A DNA stretch of 64,000 nt from Pyxidicoccus xibeiensis (GCF_024198175.1 NZ_JAJVKV010000002.1:496001-560000); one strand, 5' to 3'. Numbered from the stretch's first letter, positions 18,133-30,352 are shown. Program-made: numbers and translations. The notes: a model not told the origin generated them from the sequence alone.

Positions 18133-18727
18133 TCGCGCCCTCCCGGCCTCGCTGGGAGATGGCGTCGGCGAAGACGGCGCGCAGCCAGTCATCCACCACG
18201 CAGTCCAGCACCAGGTGGACGCGGTCCGTGTCGCTGGGGTTCTCCACCCGGTGGGGAAGGTTGAAGTCCAGGTACCAGCACTCGCCCGGCTGGAGCACCA
18301 CGCGCTGGCCCGCGAGGAAGAAGGCCAGGTCCGGGTGGGTGACGATGGGGATGTGCAGCCGCACCTCGCCGTCGTCGAAGCCCAGGTTGTAGTCGGTGTG
18401 CTCGCGGATGCGCGCGCCCGCGGCCAGCTTCAGCAGCCGCGCGGAGCCGATGGGGCATTGGAATGCGGCCAGCGCGGCGCGAAACGCCGGGCACCGTGAG
18501 AGCAGCGGCGTGTCCGCGTAGCTCTCCCTCCCGGTAGGGTCGGGGTAGATGCGCCCTTCCATGCCGCCGATGGAGCGCAGCGGGACGCCGCTCCAGTCGC
18601 CCTCGTAGTAGCCCTTGTTGAAGTGGGGCACCCAGGTGCCGGGCGGCAGGCTCGCGAGGTCCGCCTGGAGCCCCGCCACGTCGAAGCGGAAGGGCAGGCG
18701 GAGGCGGTCGGGCACCGATGACGACAT
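18122..18727 (-). CDS. aspartyl/asparaginyl beta-hydroxylase-type oxygenase
   Basis: A 201-residue protein of the Asp/Asn hydroxylase group of 2-oxoglutarate Fe(II) oxygenases. Likely iron ligands are His125 (VRLHIPIVT) and His159 (LPHRVENPSDTDR), with the REHTDYNLGF block before them and a co-substrate arginine after. The ATG at 18727 has GGGGAG 7 nt upstream. It heads a three-gene unit with overlapping Nif11-like and sulfotransferase genes. Hydroxylation of an Asp or Asn side chain in a protein or peptide is the expected chemistry; the target is not shown by the sequence. Confidence 0.82.
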   Translation of the reverse strand: MSSSVPDRLRLPFRFDVAGLQADLASLPPGTWVPHFNKGYYEGDWSGVPLRSIGGMEGRIYPDPTGRESYADTPLLSRCPAFRAALAAFQCPIGSARLLKLAAGARIREHTDYNLGFDDGEVRLHIPIVTHPDLAFFLAGQRVVLQPGECWYLDFNLPHRVENPSDTDRVHLVLDCVVDDWLRAVFADAISQRGREGANAA

Positions 18728-18792
18728 GGAGGCTCCCCTTCCGCGGCACGTGCGGAGGCTGCCTCCTTCATACACCCTCCGCCCGGGTCGAC

Positions 18793-20595
18793 TCACCCCG
18801 GGTGGGCGGGCTTCCGCTCCGCCTTCGCCCGGGCCAGCGCCGCACGTGCCCGGGCCAGGGTGCCCTGTGGGTCCTCTTCGCCCTCCACGCCGATGGCCGC
18901 GGTCACCACCTCCGGCGCGCCCGGATCGGCACGGAGCTGCTGGCGCAGGCCCTCCGCGCCGGACGCGTCCACGCCAGGGAGCGCCACCAGCAGCGTCCCG
19001 CCCTCCCAGCGCACCGCGAAGCCGGATGGCGCACCGAAGCGTTCCACGCGGCGGGCCACGTCGCGGAGCGCGGCGTCTCCCGCGTCGAAGCCGCGCGTCG
19101 CGTTGAGCGTGCCCAGCCCGACCAGGTCCACCAGCAGCAGGGTGAAGGGCACGCCGTCCCGGCGGCACCGGCCAATCTCGCGCAGCAGCCGCTCCTCGCC
19201 CGAGCGCCGCGTGTCCAGGCCCGTCAGCGCATCCACGCGCAAGAGCCGCTCCCGCTCGTCTCGGGCGGGGGCGGCGCTGCCCAGGTCGGAGAGCGTCAGG
19301 AGCTGAGCGATGCCACCCGGTACCGGGAAGGGGCGCGCCACCCACCGCAGCCTCCGGGGCCGGGGCCGCTCCAGGGCCACCGTGAGGTGGAAGCCTCGGG
19401 AGGACTCGGAGGCCAGGTCGAGCTGCCGCAGCGCGAGCGCCGGGTCCGCCGTCAGGCCCGCCACGTGCTGGCAGAACGCCTCGAACGAGAGCGCCGGGAT
19501 GCGCTCCGCGGGCAGGCCCAGCAGCTCCGCCAGCGCGGAGTTGCATGCGAAGGGACGCCGCCCGGGGGCCACCAGCAGCACGGCCACATCCAGCGCCTGC
19601 ACCGCGTCACGCAGCAGCGCCAGCGCGGATGCCTCCGTGAGCGCCGGCTCCAGGGGAGCGCGTCCGGTGTCCCGCCGCCCCTGGGCCGCCTGTCTCACGC
19701 GCGCCTTCTGCTCCAGGTCCCCGGCCACGCGCCCGGCCAGCTCGCGCAGGGCCGACAGGTCCTCGGCGCCCAGCATGAGGGGGCGCGTGTCGATGACGCA
19801 CAGCGAGCCCAGCACCTCTCCGCTGGAGGTCAGCAGTGGCGCCCCCGCGTAGCTGCCCACGATGCCGTCGCGCACCAGCGGGTTGTCGCGGAACACCGGG
19901 TGTCGCGTCGCGTCCGGCACCACCAGCGGCTCGCGGCCCTGCACCACGTGGTGGCAGAAGGCCCAGTCCCTCGGCGTGCCCCGGTCCTGCGCGAGCGACG
20001 GCGGCAGCCCGACGTGCGCCTTGAACCACTGCCGCTCGCCCAGCACCAGCGACAGCAATGCCACCGGCACGCCGAAGGCCTGCGCCACCTCCGTCACCAG
20101 CGCCTGCAGCTCCGCCTCCGGAGGCCCCTCGTCCACCAGCTTCAGCGTCTCGATTCGCGCCAGCCGCTGCTGCTCCAGCTCGGCCGAGGACTCCGGCGGT
20201 GGAGGAGGGGGCGCGCGCTGGCCTGCAATCACCCGCCGCATCGTGTCCCGCATCAGGTCCACCGACGCGCGGCGGCTCAGGAGCGAGTGGATGCCCAGCG
20301 CGTCCTTGAGCTGCCACGCGCGGACCCGCAGCTCATCGAAGGCCGTCACCACCACGACGTGGGTGCCGGCCGCGTCGTCACGCTCCCGCAGCCACGTCAG
20401 CAGCGCGAAGCCGTCCACCCGGGGCAGGGCCAGGTCCGTGACGAGCAGCGTGGGCGCGCTGCGCTGGCGCACCACCTCCTGCGCCTCCGCCCCATCGCGG
20501 ACCACGACGCCTTCCAGTCCTTCCCCCTGGATGAGCGAGAGGAGACCGGCGGCACGAGCAGGGTCGGGCTCGGCGATGAGGGCATACAGAGCCAT
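18793..20595 (-). CDS. receiver-GAF-PAS protein with degenerate GGDEF domain
   Basis: A 600-residue cytoplasmic signalling protein. A receiver is at 1-125 (Asp54 in LVTDLALPRVDG). A GAF domain follows at about 155-310, with the CHHVVQGREPLVVPDA and GSYAGAPLLTSSGEVLGSLCVID pattern. A PAS-like segment is at about 330-450, and a GGDEF-fold domain at 455-590. The signature of an active diguanylate cyclase, RxGGDEF, is replaced by VRWEGGTLLVAL, so cyclic-di-GMP synthesis is unlikely. The ATG at 20595 was chosen because the receiver starts directly there. It lies 119 bp downstream of the CHASE2 gene on the same strand and may belong to that operon. Confidence 0.85.
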   Translation of the reverse strand: MALYALIAEPDPARAAGLLSLIQGEGLEGVVVRDGAEAQEVVRQRSAPTLLVTDLALPRVDGFALLTWLRERDDAAGTHVVVVTAFDELRVRAWQLKDALGIHSLLSRRASVDLMRDTMRRVIAGQRAPPPPPPESSAELEQQRLARIETLKLVDEGPPEAELQALVTEVAQAFGVPVALLSLVLGERQWFKAHVGLPPSLAQDRGTPRDWAFCHHVVQGREPLVVPDATRHPVFRDNPLVRDGIVGSYAGAPLLTSSGEVLGSLCVIDTRPLMLGAEDLSALRELAGRVAGDLEQKARVRQAAQGRRDTGRAPLEPALTEASALALLRDAVQALDVAVLLVAPGRRPFACNSALAELLGLPAERIPALSFEAFCQHVAGLTADPALALRQLDLASESSRGFHLTVALERPRPRRLRWVARPFPVPGGIAQLLTLSDLGSAAPARDERERLLRVDALTGLDTRRSGEERLLREIGRCRRDGVPFTLLLVDLVGLGTLNATRGFDAGDAALRDVARRVERFGAPSGFAVRWEGGTLLVALPGVDASGAEGLRQQLRADPGAPEVVTAAIGVEGEEDPQGTLARARAALARAKAERKPAHPG

Positions 20596-20714
20596 GACTG
20601 TTGGATGCTGCCACGGATGGCCCGTTGCAGGCGCTACCAGCCGGGCCGACAGGCGCCTGAACATCTCGGCTTACGAGAGTTTCGCGATTACGGCGGAATC
20701 GCGAGCCGCGCGGC

Positions 20715-22175
20715 TCAGTGTCGGCTGCCGTCATCCGACGCCGTGCCCGCGGCTGCGGAGACCGTGGGCGCACCCGCCGAGGTCGACTGGGGGTAGCGGA
20801 CGAACAGCCGCCGCAGCGCGCCCCGCTGCCGGACGAGCTCGTCGGCGCGCGTCACCGAGTCCACCAGCAGCATCAGCGTCAGCCCCACCCACACGGGGAC
20901 CAGCGGCACCACCCAGCCGAGGTCCGCCGCCAGCCAGCCGACGAGTGCCAGGTGGAGCAGGCCCAGGAGCAGCGCCGCTCGCAGCACCGCGCCCAGGGAG
21001 CGCGCGCGGCGGCAGAACAGCATGAAGGCCAGCAGCACCGCCGCCGTCTCCAGCACGCCCACCCCCGCCACGAGGCCCGAAGAGAGCATCAGCCGCCCCC
21101 AGCGGAGGTTGTCCAGGGCGAAGGCGTGAATCTCCACGCCGGGTACCGCGACCAGTCCGGGCAGCGTGCTCTGGCCGTGCAGGCCCGTCGCGGTGACGCC
21201 CACGAAGACCGTCTTCCCCCGCAGCGCCAGGTCCAGCCCCACGGAGTCCGGGTCCGCGTGCAGCACGTCCGCCAGGCTCACCCGGGGCAGCCAGTCCGGC
21301 GCGGGAAGCCGCATCAGCGGCGCGCCCTGGTCCGTGGCAGCCAGCGCTCGCAGCGACTCGGCCCGCTCCGGCGTCAGGTGCAGCGCGGTGGCCAGCGCCA
21401 GCGAGGGCCAGGCCCTTCCGTCCACGCCCACCGCGTAGGGGTAGCGACGGATGACGCCGTCACCGTCCACCAGCATGTTCAGCGTGCCGCTGCCGCGTGC
21501 CGCCATGCGCAGCGGGGCCAGGCTGCCCGCCAGGCTCCGGGCCTGGAGCCGCAGCGCGTCCGCGGGCAGGGGCAGGGAAGCACCGGCCGCGGCAGCGTCG
21601 TCCACGGGCGTCATCGCCGGCACGTCGTCCGTCAATGCCGCTGCCCCCAGGATGACACCGGCACCCTCCGAGAGCGCCTCGGCCAGCCGGGCGTCCCCGT
21701 CCTGGGCGTGCACGCGCGCCTCCAGGTCCGCCACCAGGGCCGCGCCCGCGGGCTGGTCCGCCAGTCCGGAGGCGCGCAGGGCCGCCAGCACGTCCTCGCC
21801 CAGCTCCAGCGCGTCGCGAGGGCCGGGCTGGTCGAAGATGACGTCCACCGCCACCGCCGCCGGTCGCCGCGACGCCAAGGCGCGGAAGGCCCGGGCCCAG
21901 GTCGCACGCGACAGCGGCCAGCGCTCGCCCAGCGCCGCGAGCGCCCGGTCATCCACCTCCACCAGCACGAGGTCCGCGCTCGGGGGCACCGCCGGGAGCA
22001 GCCGGCTCACCGCCTGGTCGTACAGTTCCCGCTCGAGGAAGCCGGGCGCGCCGCCGGTCGCCGCCGTCACCACGGCCAGGGCCAGGCCTGCCAGCGCGCC
22101 CAGCGCCCGCGGCACGGCGGGGCGTGGGGGCCTGGGGCTGGAGCTGCGGGAAGGCTCGGCGGGGCTGGGAGGCAT
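20715..22175 (-). CDS. CHASE2-domain membrane protein without output domain
   Basis: A 486-residue protein. An N-terminal membrane helix (about 25-45) is followed by a CHASE2 extracytoplasmic sensor domain (about 50-340) with DLVLVEVDDRALAALGERWP, AVAVDVIFDQPGP and GKTVFVGVTATGLHGQ blocks typical of the family. Three membrane helices close the sensor (about 350-440). CHASE2 is normally joined to a cyclase, kinase or other output; here only about 45 low-complexity residues follow, so any output must be another protein. It starts 8 bp after the FecR gene and is part of the receiver-OmpA-FecR-CHASE2 operon. Confidence 0.85.
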   Translation of the reverse strand: MPPSPAEPSRSSSPRPPRPAVPRALGALAGLALAVVTAATGGAPGFLERELYDQAVSRLLPAVPPSADLVLVEVDDRALAALGERWPLSRATWARAFRALASRRPAAVAVDVIFDQPGPRDALELGEDVLAALRASGLADQPAGAALVADLEARVHAQDGDARLAEALSEGAGVILGAAALTDDVPAMTPVDDAAAAGASLPLPADALRLQARSLAGSLAPLRMAARGSGTLNMLVDGDGVIRRYPYAVGVDGRAWPSLALATALHLTPERAESLRALAATDQGAPLMRLPAPDWLPRVSLADVLHADPDSVGLDLALRGKTVFVGVTATGLHGQSTLPGLVAVPGVEIHAFALDNLRWGRLMLSSGLVAGVGVLETAAVLLAFMLFCRRARSLGAVLRAALLLGLLHLALVGWLAADLGWVVPLVPVWVGLTLMLLVDSVTRADELVRQRGALRRLFVRYPQSTSAGAPTVSAAAGTASDDGSRH

Positions 22176-22183
22176 GGGGACGC

Positions 22184-23353
22184 TCAGGGCCGGACGTCGA
22201 AGGCGAAGATTTTCGAGGGGAAGCCCACGAAGCCTTCGCCATCCAACGCCACCACCCGCCAGAACCACTTGCCCTGGTCCAGGTTCGTCACCGCCAGCTC
22301 CGCGGCCGGGGCCTCGTGCGTCCGCACGCCCGCGGCGAAGTCCGCCGTGCGGGCCAGCTCCACCCGGTACGCCCGGGCGCCGCTCACCGCACCCCACGTC
22401 AGCCGGGGCGGCGCGGCGAAGGTGCCGTCGCGAGGGTCCACCATCGTCGGCGCCTTCAGCAGCGGACGCGGCGGCTCCGGCGCGCTGTCCGGCAGTGCCC
22501 GCGAGCCGTAGCCCTCGATGACGTCCAGGTCGCCCTTCTTCGCGATGAGCGCCACCCGGCCCTCCAGCGTCTCCAGCCGGTGGGTGCCGTCCTCCTGCGC
22601 GGTGACGCGGAAGTGCGTGCCCCGCACGCCGGCCACCGCGCTGCGCGTGCGCACCTCGAAGAGGGAGCCCTCCCCGCTGGGCGCCGCGTCCGCCTCCACC
22701 GTGCCGCGCAGCAGCTCCAACTGCACCTTGCGCCGCAGGTTCGCCATCAGCTCGATGGTGCCCAGCCGCAACGAGCTGTCCGCCATCAGCCGCACCCTGC
22801 TGCCGTCCGCCAGGGCCAGCTCCACGCGTGCGCCCGGCCCCGTGTGCAGCAGCTCGCCCGAGTAGAGCGCGTCGCCGGGAGCCCGGGGGCGCAGCTCCGC
22901 CGCGGCCGTGCCCGCGGACACCTCGCCGCTGGCTGCCCGCACCCGCGCCACCGCCGGCTGCGCGGGGCGCTCGAGGTATGCGAGCTGGAGCCGGGCCGCC
23001 TCTCCCGGAACCGACGGAGGCGCCACCACGGAGACGCGCGTGCGCGGCAGCCCCGCCGCCACCAGCACGTCTGCCGCCGCCTTCGCCACCGCCAGCCCCT
23101 GGCCGTCCAGCCGCTCCGCGTCCGGCAGCCGCGCCGCCAGCGTCACCGAGCGGATGGCGGGCCGCGCCTTGAGCGCCTCGGCCACCTGCTTCAGGCACGC
23201 CTCGGTCTGTGGCCCCTTCGGCGCCAGCGGCCGGCCGGTTTCGATGAGCCCGCCCTCGAAGCGCAGGCTGCCGCAGGGCCCATCGGCCTCCGCCGCCAGG
23301 GCAGGGGAGGCCACCAGCACCAGCGCCATCATCCAGGCAGCAGTCCGCTTCAC
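22184..23353 (-). CDS. exported FecR-domain protein
   Basis: A 389-residue protein with a signal peptide ending near residue 20 (SPALAAEA). A FecR domain is seen at about 150-265 (GARVELALADGSRVRLMADS, VQLELLRGTVEA, TRSAVAGVRGTHFRV). The N-terminal part (about 25-130) has an OmpA-like ring to it, and the C-terminus holds a fibronectin-like segment with WRVVALDGEGFVGFPS. The GTG start at 23353 is supported by GGAGGGAGG 8 nt upstream and overlaps the OmpA stop (GTGA). FecR domains usually regulate through contact with other envelope proteins; OmpA and CHASE2 neighbours are the obvious partners. It has no anti-sigma domain. Confidence 0.85.
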   Translation of the reverse strand: MKRTAAWMMALVLVASPALAAEADGPCGSLRFEGGLIETGRPLAPKGPQTEACLKQVAEALKARPAIRSVTLAARLPDAERLDGQGLAVAKAAADVLVAAGLPRTRVSVVAPPSVPGEAARLQLAYLERPAQPAVARVRAASGEVSAGTAAAELRPRAPGDALYSGELLHTGPGARVELALADGSRVRLMADSSLRLGTIELMANLRRKVQLELLRGTVEADAAPSGEGSLFEVRTRSAVAGVRGTHFRVTAQEDGTHRLETLEGRVALIAKKGDLDVIEGYGSRALPDSAPEPPRPLLKAPTMVDPRDGTFAAPPRLTWGAVSGARAYRVELARTADFAAGVRTHEAPAAELAVTNLDQGKWFWRVVALDGEGFVGFPSKIFAFDVRP

Positions 23354-25332
23354 GGCGAGCCTCCCTCCGCCGAGGGGTCGGCGACCTTCACGATGTTGAA
23401 CTCGACGCGACGGTTGTTCTCCCGCCCCTTCGCCGTCGCGTTGGTGTCGACGGGCTTCGTCTCGCCCTGGCCCACCGCCTCCAGCCGCTCGGCCGCGATG
23501 CCCGCGTTCACCAGGAAGGCCCGCACGTTGCTGGCGCGGCGCTGCGACAGGTCCAGGTTCTGTGCGTCGGCGCCCTGGTCGTCCGTGTGGCCCTCCACGC
23601 GCACCCGCTCCAGCTCCGGGTGGGCCTTGAGCACCGACGCCACCTGGCCCAGCAGCGGGAAGGACTTCGCGAGGATGACGTCCTTGCCCGTGGCGAAGTA
23701 GACCTTGTCGAGGATGAGGATGCGCGAGCCGTCCACGCGCACCTGGGACTTGCCCTTGTCCGGGCACCCGTCTTCGTCCTTCGCGCCGTTGATGGCCTCC
23801 GCCTCCAGCGGGCACGCGTCCGACGCGTCCGCGATGCCGTCGCGGTCATTGTCGGCCTCCGCGCAGCCATCCGCGTCCTCGAAGCCGTCCACGTCCTCGG
23901 CCACGCGAGGGCACCGGTCCTCACCGTCCAGCAGCCCATCCCCGTCCGTGTCCACCGGCGCGGGAGGAAGCACCATGGGGGCTGGCGCCTGGGCGGGCTG
24001 GCCGTCCTCGCCCACCGGGCGCCATGCGTCAGGGTCGTCCGGGCAGCCATCTGCTTCCTCGAACGCGTTGCGCGTCTCCGCCTCGCCCGGGCACACGTCC
24101 GGGCCATCGAGGATGCCGTCCCCGTCATCGTCCGGGTCCAGGCAGTCGTCCTCGTCCTGGAAGCCGTCGAAGTCCTCGGGCCCCAGGGCGCACGCCACCG
24201 CGGCAGGCTGCGTGGAGGCCGGCGCGGGCGTCCAGGCCAGCCCCGCGAGCACACGGAAGCCCGGCGTGCCGTAGCCGCGCGTGAGCCCCGGTCCGGCGCC
24301 CAGGTGCGCGGCCAGCCCCTCTCGGAAGCGGTACTTCATCGCGGCGAGCACCTCCAGCGGGCGCTCCTCCGTGTTCGACTCCTTCAGGCCCAGCGCGCCC
24401 GCGAGCGTGCCCTCCGCCGACAGCGCCTGTGTCAGCGGCACTTCCGCGCCCACCGCGTAGGCCACCTCGTTGCCCACGCGGAGGTTTCGCAGCTGGGCCT
24501 CGCGCCGCACGTTGAGGCCCACGTTGGCCAGCAGCCGCAGCGACGGGCCGGCCCACTCCGCGACGAGCCGCGGCTGGAAGGTCAGGCTGTCCGAGCCCAG
24601 GAAGCTGGCGCCTCCCGCCGTCGGCAGCGTGAAGGGCGCCGCCACGGCCAGGTGCAGGCCCCCGTCGGTGGACAGCAGCCGCACCTTGGGCACCAGGCGC
24701 AGGTCTCCCACGCCCGTGGCCTGCGCACCGTTGGCGAAGCCGGGGGCAATGGCGCCGGCCGGCTCGGACGTGGTGGTGGAGAGGGGCAGCGACACGCCCA
24801 GCTCCAGCCGGTCGAACAGGGCGACGGCGCCCATGAGGTCCAGCGTGAGCTGGCTGTCGACGATGCGGTAGACGAAGGTGTCCTGACGCGGGTCCAGGAA
24901 GTTGAGCGGGTCGTTCGCGAAGTTGAGCGACACCCCCACGTTCCACGCCTGGTGCGGTGCCACGCGCGCGCCATGCAGCCCGAGCACGTCGTACGCGCCC
25001 GGGCCCGGCTTGTACTGCTGCACGTCGATGGCGTCCGACGCCGCGGGCTGGGCCAGGGCCACGCCGCCGGGCACCGCCAGCGCCACCACCATCCCCAGCA
25101 GGACCGAGGCCCGGCGCCTCGCGCGCAAGCAGCCGTCGACCACCGCGCGCCAGCCCCAGGAGAACGAGGCGATGGAGTCCGCGTCCGGGCCCTCCTCGGC
25201 CGGGTCCGCGCCCCCGCGCGTTGCGTCCGCGTCCGGAGGACACGTGGCGCCGCCGCGCGGCTCCTCCCCTCGCATGTCCCCCGTGCTCATGCCGGCGCTC
25301 TCCCGGGTGTCCGTGATGACCTGCCCCTTCAT
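23350..25332 (-). CDS. OmpA-family outer-membrane protein with TSP3 repeats
   Basis: A 660-residue protein. A signal-type helix at about 75-95 (VLLGMVVALAVPGGVALAQ) is preceded by an unusually long hydrophilic head; coding bias extends into the head, so the ATG at 25332 was kept, but a GTG at 25143 would give a normal signal peptide. Residues about 105-340 look like a beta-barrel. Four or five calcium-type TSP3 repeats (DTDGDGLLDGEDRCP, DNDRDGIADASDACP) span 355-530. An OmpA peptidoglycan-binding domain is at 545-650 (RVEGHTDDQGADAQN). It begins 4 bp after the receiver gene. Confidence 0.88.
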   Translation of the reverse strand: MKGQVITDTRESAGMSTGDMRGEEPRGGATCPPDADATRGGADPAEEGPDADSIASFSWGWRAVVDGCLRARRRASVLLGMVVALAVPGGVALAQPAASDAIDVQQYKPGPGAYDVLGLHGARVAPHQAWNVGVSLNFANDPLNFLDPRQDTFVYRIVDSQLTLDLMGAVALFDRLELGVSLPLSTTTSEPAGAIAPGFANGAQATGVGDLRLVPKVRLLSTDGGLHLAVAAPFTLPTAGGASFLGSDSLTFQPRLVAEWAGPSLRLLANVGLNVRREAQLRNLRVGNEVAYAVGAEVPLTQALSAEGTLAGALGLKESNTEERPLEVLAAMKYRFREGLAAHLGAGPGLTRGYGTPGFRVLAGLAWTPAPASTQPAAVACALGPEDFDGFQDEDDCLDPDDDGDGILDGPDVCPGEAETRNAFEEADGCPDDPDAWRPVGEDGQPAQAPAPMVLPPAPVDTDGDGLLDGEDRCPRVAEDVDGFEDADGCAEADNDRDGIADASDACPLEAEAINGAKDEDGCPDKGKSQVRVDGSRILILDKVYFATGKDVILAKSFPLLGQVASVLKAHPELERVRVEGHTDDQGADAQNLDLSQRRASNVRAFLVNAGIAAERLEAVGQGETKPVDTNATAKGRENNRRVEFNIVKVADPSAEGGSP

Positions 25333-25336
25333 GTCA

Positions 25337-25720
25337 TCACCGGGAGGCCATGAGAAGCTCGGAGACGTGCTGGGCCAGCGCGGGCAGGGGCTGGGGCTTG
25401 GGCAGGACCAGGTCCACGCCCAGCTCCCTCGCCCGGTCGCTGATTTCCTGCGTGGCGAAGGCGGTGAGCAGCACCACCCGCGTGTCGGGCGCGTAGCGGC
25501 GCACGAAGTCCGCCAGCATCAGCCCTTCCTCGGACTGGGTGCCGCTCAGGCGAAGGTCGCTGATGACCAGGTCGTACCGCCCCGTCGTCATCAGCCCCAG
25601 CGCTTCGTCCAGCGCCTGCGCGGAGTCCACCCGGTACCCGGCGCTGGCGAAGAACTGCCCCAGCACCCAGCACAGGGCGGACTCGTCATCGACAATCAGG
25701 AGGTTCTGGTTCTGGCCCAC
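25337..25720 (-). CDS. single-domain response regulator
   Basis: A 127-residue protein that is a receiver domain only, with phosphorylated Asp55 (LVISDLRLSG), acidic pair Asp11-Asp12 and Lys in LPKPQPLPAL. It starts with GTG at 25720 without a ribosome site; a sigma-54-like promoter ends about 13 bases upstream, so the message may be nearly leaderless. It is the first gene of an operon that continues with OmpA, FecR and CHASE2 genes. With no output domain it probably works as a phosphate shuttle or by binding another protein. Confidence 0.88.
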   Translation of the reverse strand: MGQNQNLLIVDDESALCWVLGQFFASAGYRVDSAQALDEALGLMTTGRYDLVISDLRLSGTQSEEGLMLADFVRRYAPDTRVVLLTAFATQEISDRARELGVDLVLPKPQPLPALAQHVSELLMASR

Positions 25721-25732
25721 GGCCGCACCGTG

Positions 25733-25748
25733 AGCAAGCGCGGGGCCA
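25733..25748 (-). promoter_or_regulatory. candidate sigma-54 promoter of the receiver-OmpA-FecR-CHASE2 operon
   Basis: Read on the minus strand the sequence is TGGCCCCGCGCTTGCT. GG and GC are exactly 12 bases apart and TTGCT fully matches the -12 element; the -24 element matches TGGC and differs from CACG afterwards. It lies right upstream of the GTG at 25720 and downstream of an NtrC-type gene. Confidence 0.6.
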
Positions 25749-25768
25749 CGGGTCCGCTCCGCCCCGGC

Positions 25769-25827
25769 CCCTGGAATTTCCAGGGCTTGGGCGCCGGATT
25801 CGGACCGCCCCGACTGGAATTGTCCAG
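25769..25827. promoter_or_regulatory. two dyads upstream of the sigma-54-like promoter
   Basis: CCCTGGAA-T-TTCCAGGG (25769-25785) and CTGGA-ATTG-TCCAG (25814-25827) share the half site CTGGA and lie about 43 bp apart, roughly four helical turns. They sit 30-90 bp upstream of the -24 element at 25748. The layout fits enhancer sites for an NtrC-type activator, possibly the one encoded at 25829-27190. The second dyad almost touches the stop codon of that gene. Confidence 0.5.
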
Positions 25828-25828
25828 G

Positions 25829-29310
<3,482 letters not shown>

Positions 29311-29431
29311 GGGGTGGGGGCGCGAGCGCGGGAGCCTAAACCGGAATGGCCGGGCGGACTCTTGCGTCGAGGGGTGTCACGAACGACGCCCCGGTGGGAG
29401 GGCGGGCTGGGGAGCGAGCCCTCCTCGCGCG

Positions 29432-30352
29432 TCAGTCGAGGAACCGGCGCTCCCAGCGGCGCATGTCCTCCTCGGTGAAGCCGCTCCAGGGCCGGCGGCC
29501 GAGGAAGAGCCAGGGCTCCAGCACGCGTGCGAGCTCGCGGTATGGGGCCAGCGTGCGCTCCGGCTCGGTGTCACCCGCTACGGGACACCGGCCGAGGGTG
29601 ACGACGGCACGGTCGCCTTCCAACTCCTGCACGGTGGTCTCGGGGGAGCGCAGATGGGAGCGCAGTCCCGCCGCGCCGCCCAACTCTCCGAGCACGGGCT
29701 GGCCCAGGAAGGTCAGCCAGTGCACTCCGTTCACCCGGGTCCCCATGTCGCTGTTTGCACGTCTCAGGTCTGGAATGCCCAGCCCCGGGTACTTGAAGCA
29801 CCACTCGCGGACCTTGTGGGTCATCCCGAGCAGGTCCTCGTTGAAGTGGAAGCAGAGGCCCGCATGGCCGGAGTTGAATGGAAGCCTGGCGCCGAGCTCC
29901 AGTGCCAGCTCGCGCACTCGGGCCGGACCGTGTTCCTCCAGATACTCGGTGCGTAGCCAGAAGGTGAGTGTGGTCAGTTCCTCAGGAGTGGCATTGAATT
30001 CGGGGGAGTCGAGCGGCAGGCCGCGGTACAGGACTTCATGACCGAAGGTGCTTGAATCCGGTACTTCCATCAGGGTGAGTCGGGCGCCTTCAGGTCGCAA
30101 CAGCTCGGTCCGAACGAACGCCCATCCATTCGCATCCAGTTCCTGCAGAGAGCCTTCGTAGTCCAGGTAGTACCCTGAAGACTTCGTACCGATGGCGCGC
30201 CGAAATGCCTCCAGGGCGTCAAGGACGGCGTGCATGACCTCGCAGTGCGCACGTCGCAGGTAGAAGGTGATGTTCACGCTGTCCCTGAGGAGCATGTACT
30301 GATAGCCGTCGAAGTGCGAGCAGAGACGGATATGTGGAAATGGGTCGTTCAT
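29432..30352 (-). CDS. DUF3396 family immunity protein
   Basis: A 306-residue protein with the pattern of the DUF3396 family, which NCBI describes as type VI immunity: an N-terminal NITFYLRRAHCEVMHAVLDALEAFRRAIG block, a HFNEDLLGMTHKVREWCFKYPGLGIPD block near the centre and GTRVNGVHWLTFLGQPVL afterwards. Members of the family protect against VRR-Nuc type nuclease effectors. There is no signal peptide, which fits a cytoplasmic inhibitor. The ATG at 30352 overlaps the stop of the lipoprotein gene upstream (ATGA), the classical order toxin then immunity. The DNA is less GC-rich than its neighbours at its beginning, suggesting acquired DNA. Confidence 0.8.
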   Translation of the reverse strand: MNDPFPHIRLCSHFDGYQYMLLRDSVNITFYLRRAHCEVMHAVLDALEAFRRAIGTKSSGYYLDYEGSLQELDANGWAFVRTELLRPEGARLTLMEVPDSSTFGHEVLYRGLPLDSPEFNATPEELTTLTFWLRTEYLEEHGPARVRELALELGARLPFNSGHAGLCFHFNEDLLGMTHKVREWCFKYPGLGIPDLRRANSDMGTRVNGVHWLTFLGQPVLGELGGAAGLRSHLRSPETTVQELEGDRAVVTLGRCPVAGDTEPERTLAPYRELARVLEPWLFLGRRPWSGFTEEDMRRWERRFLD

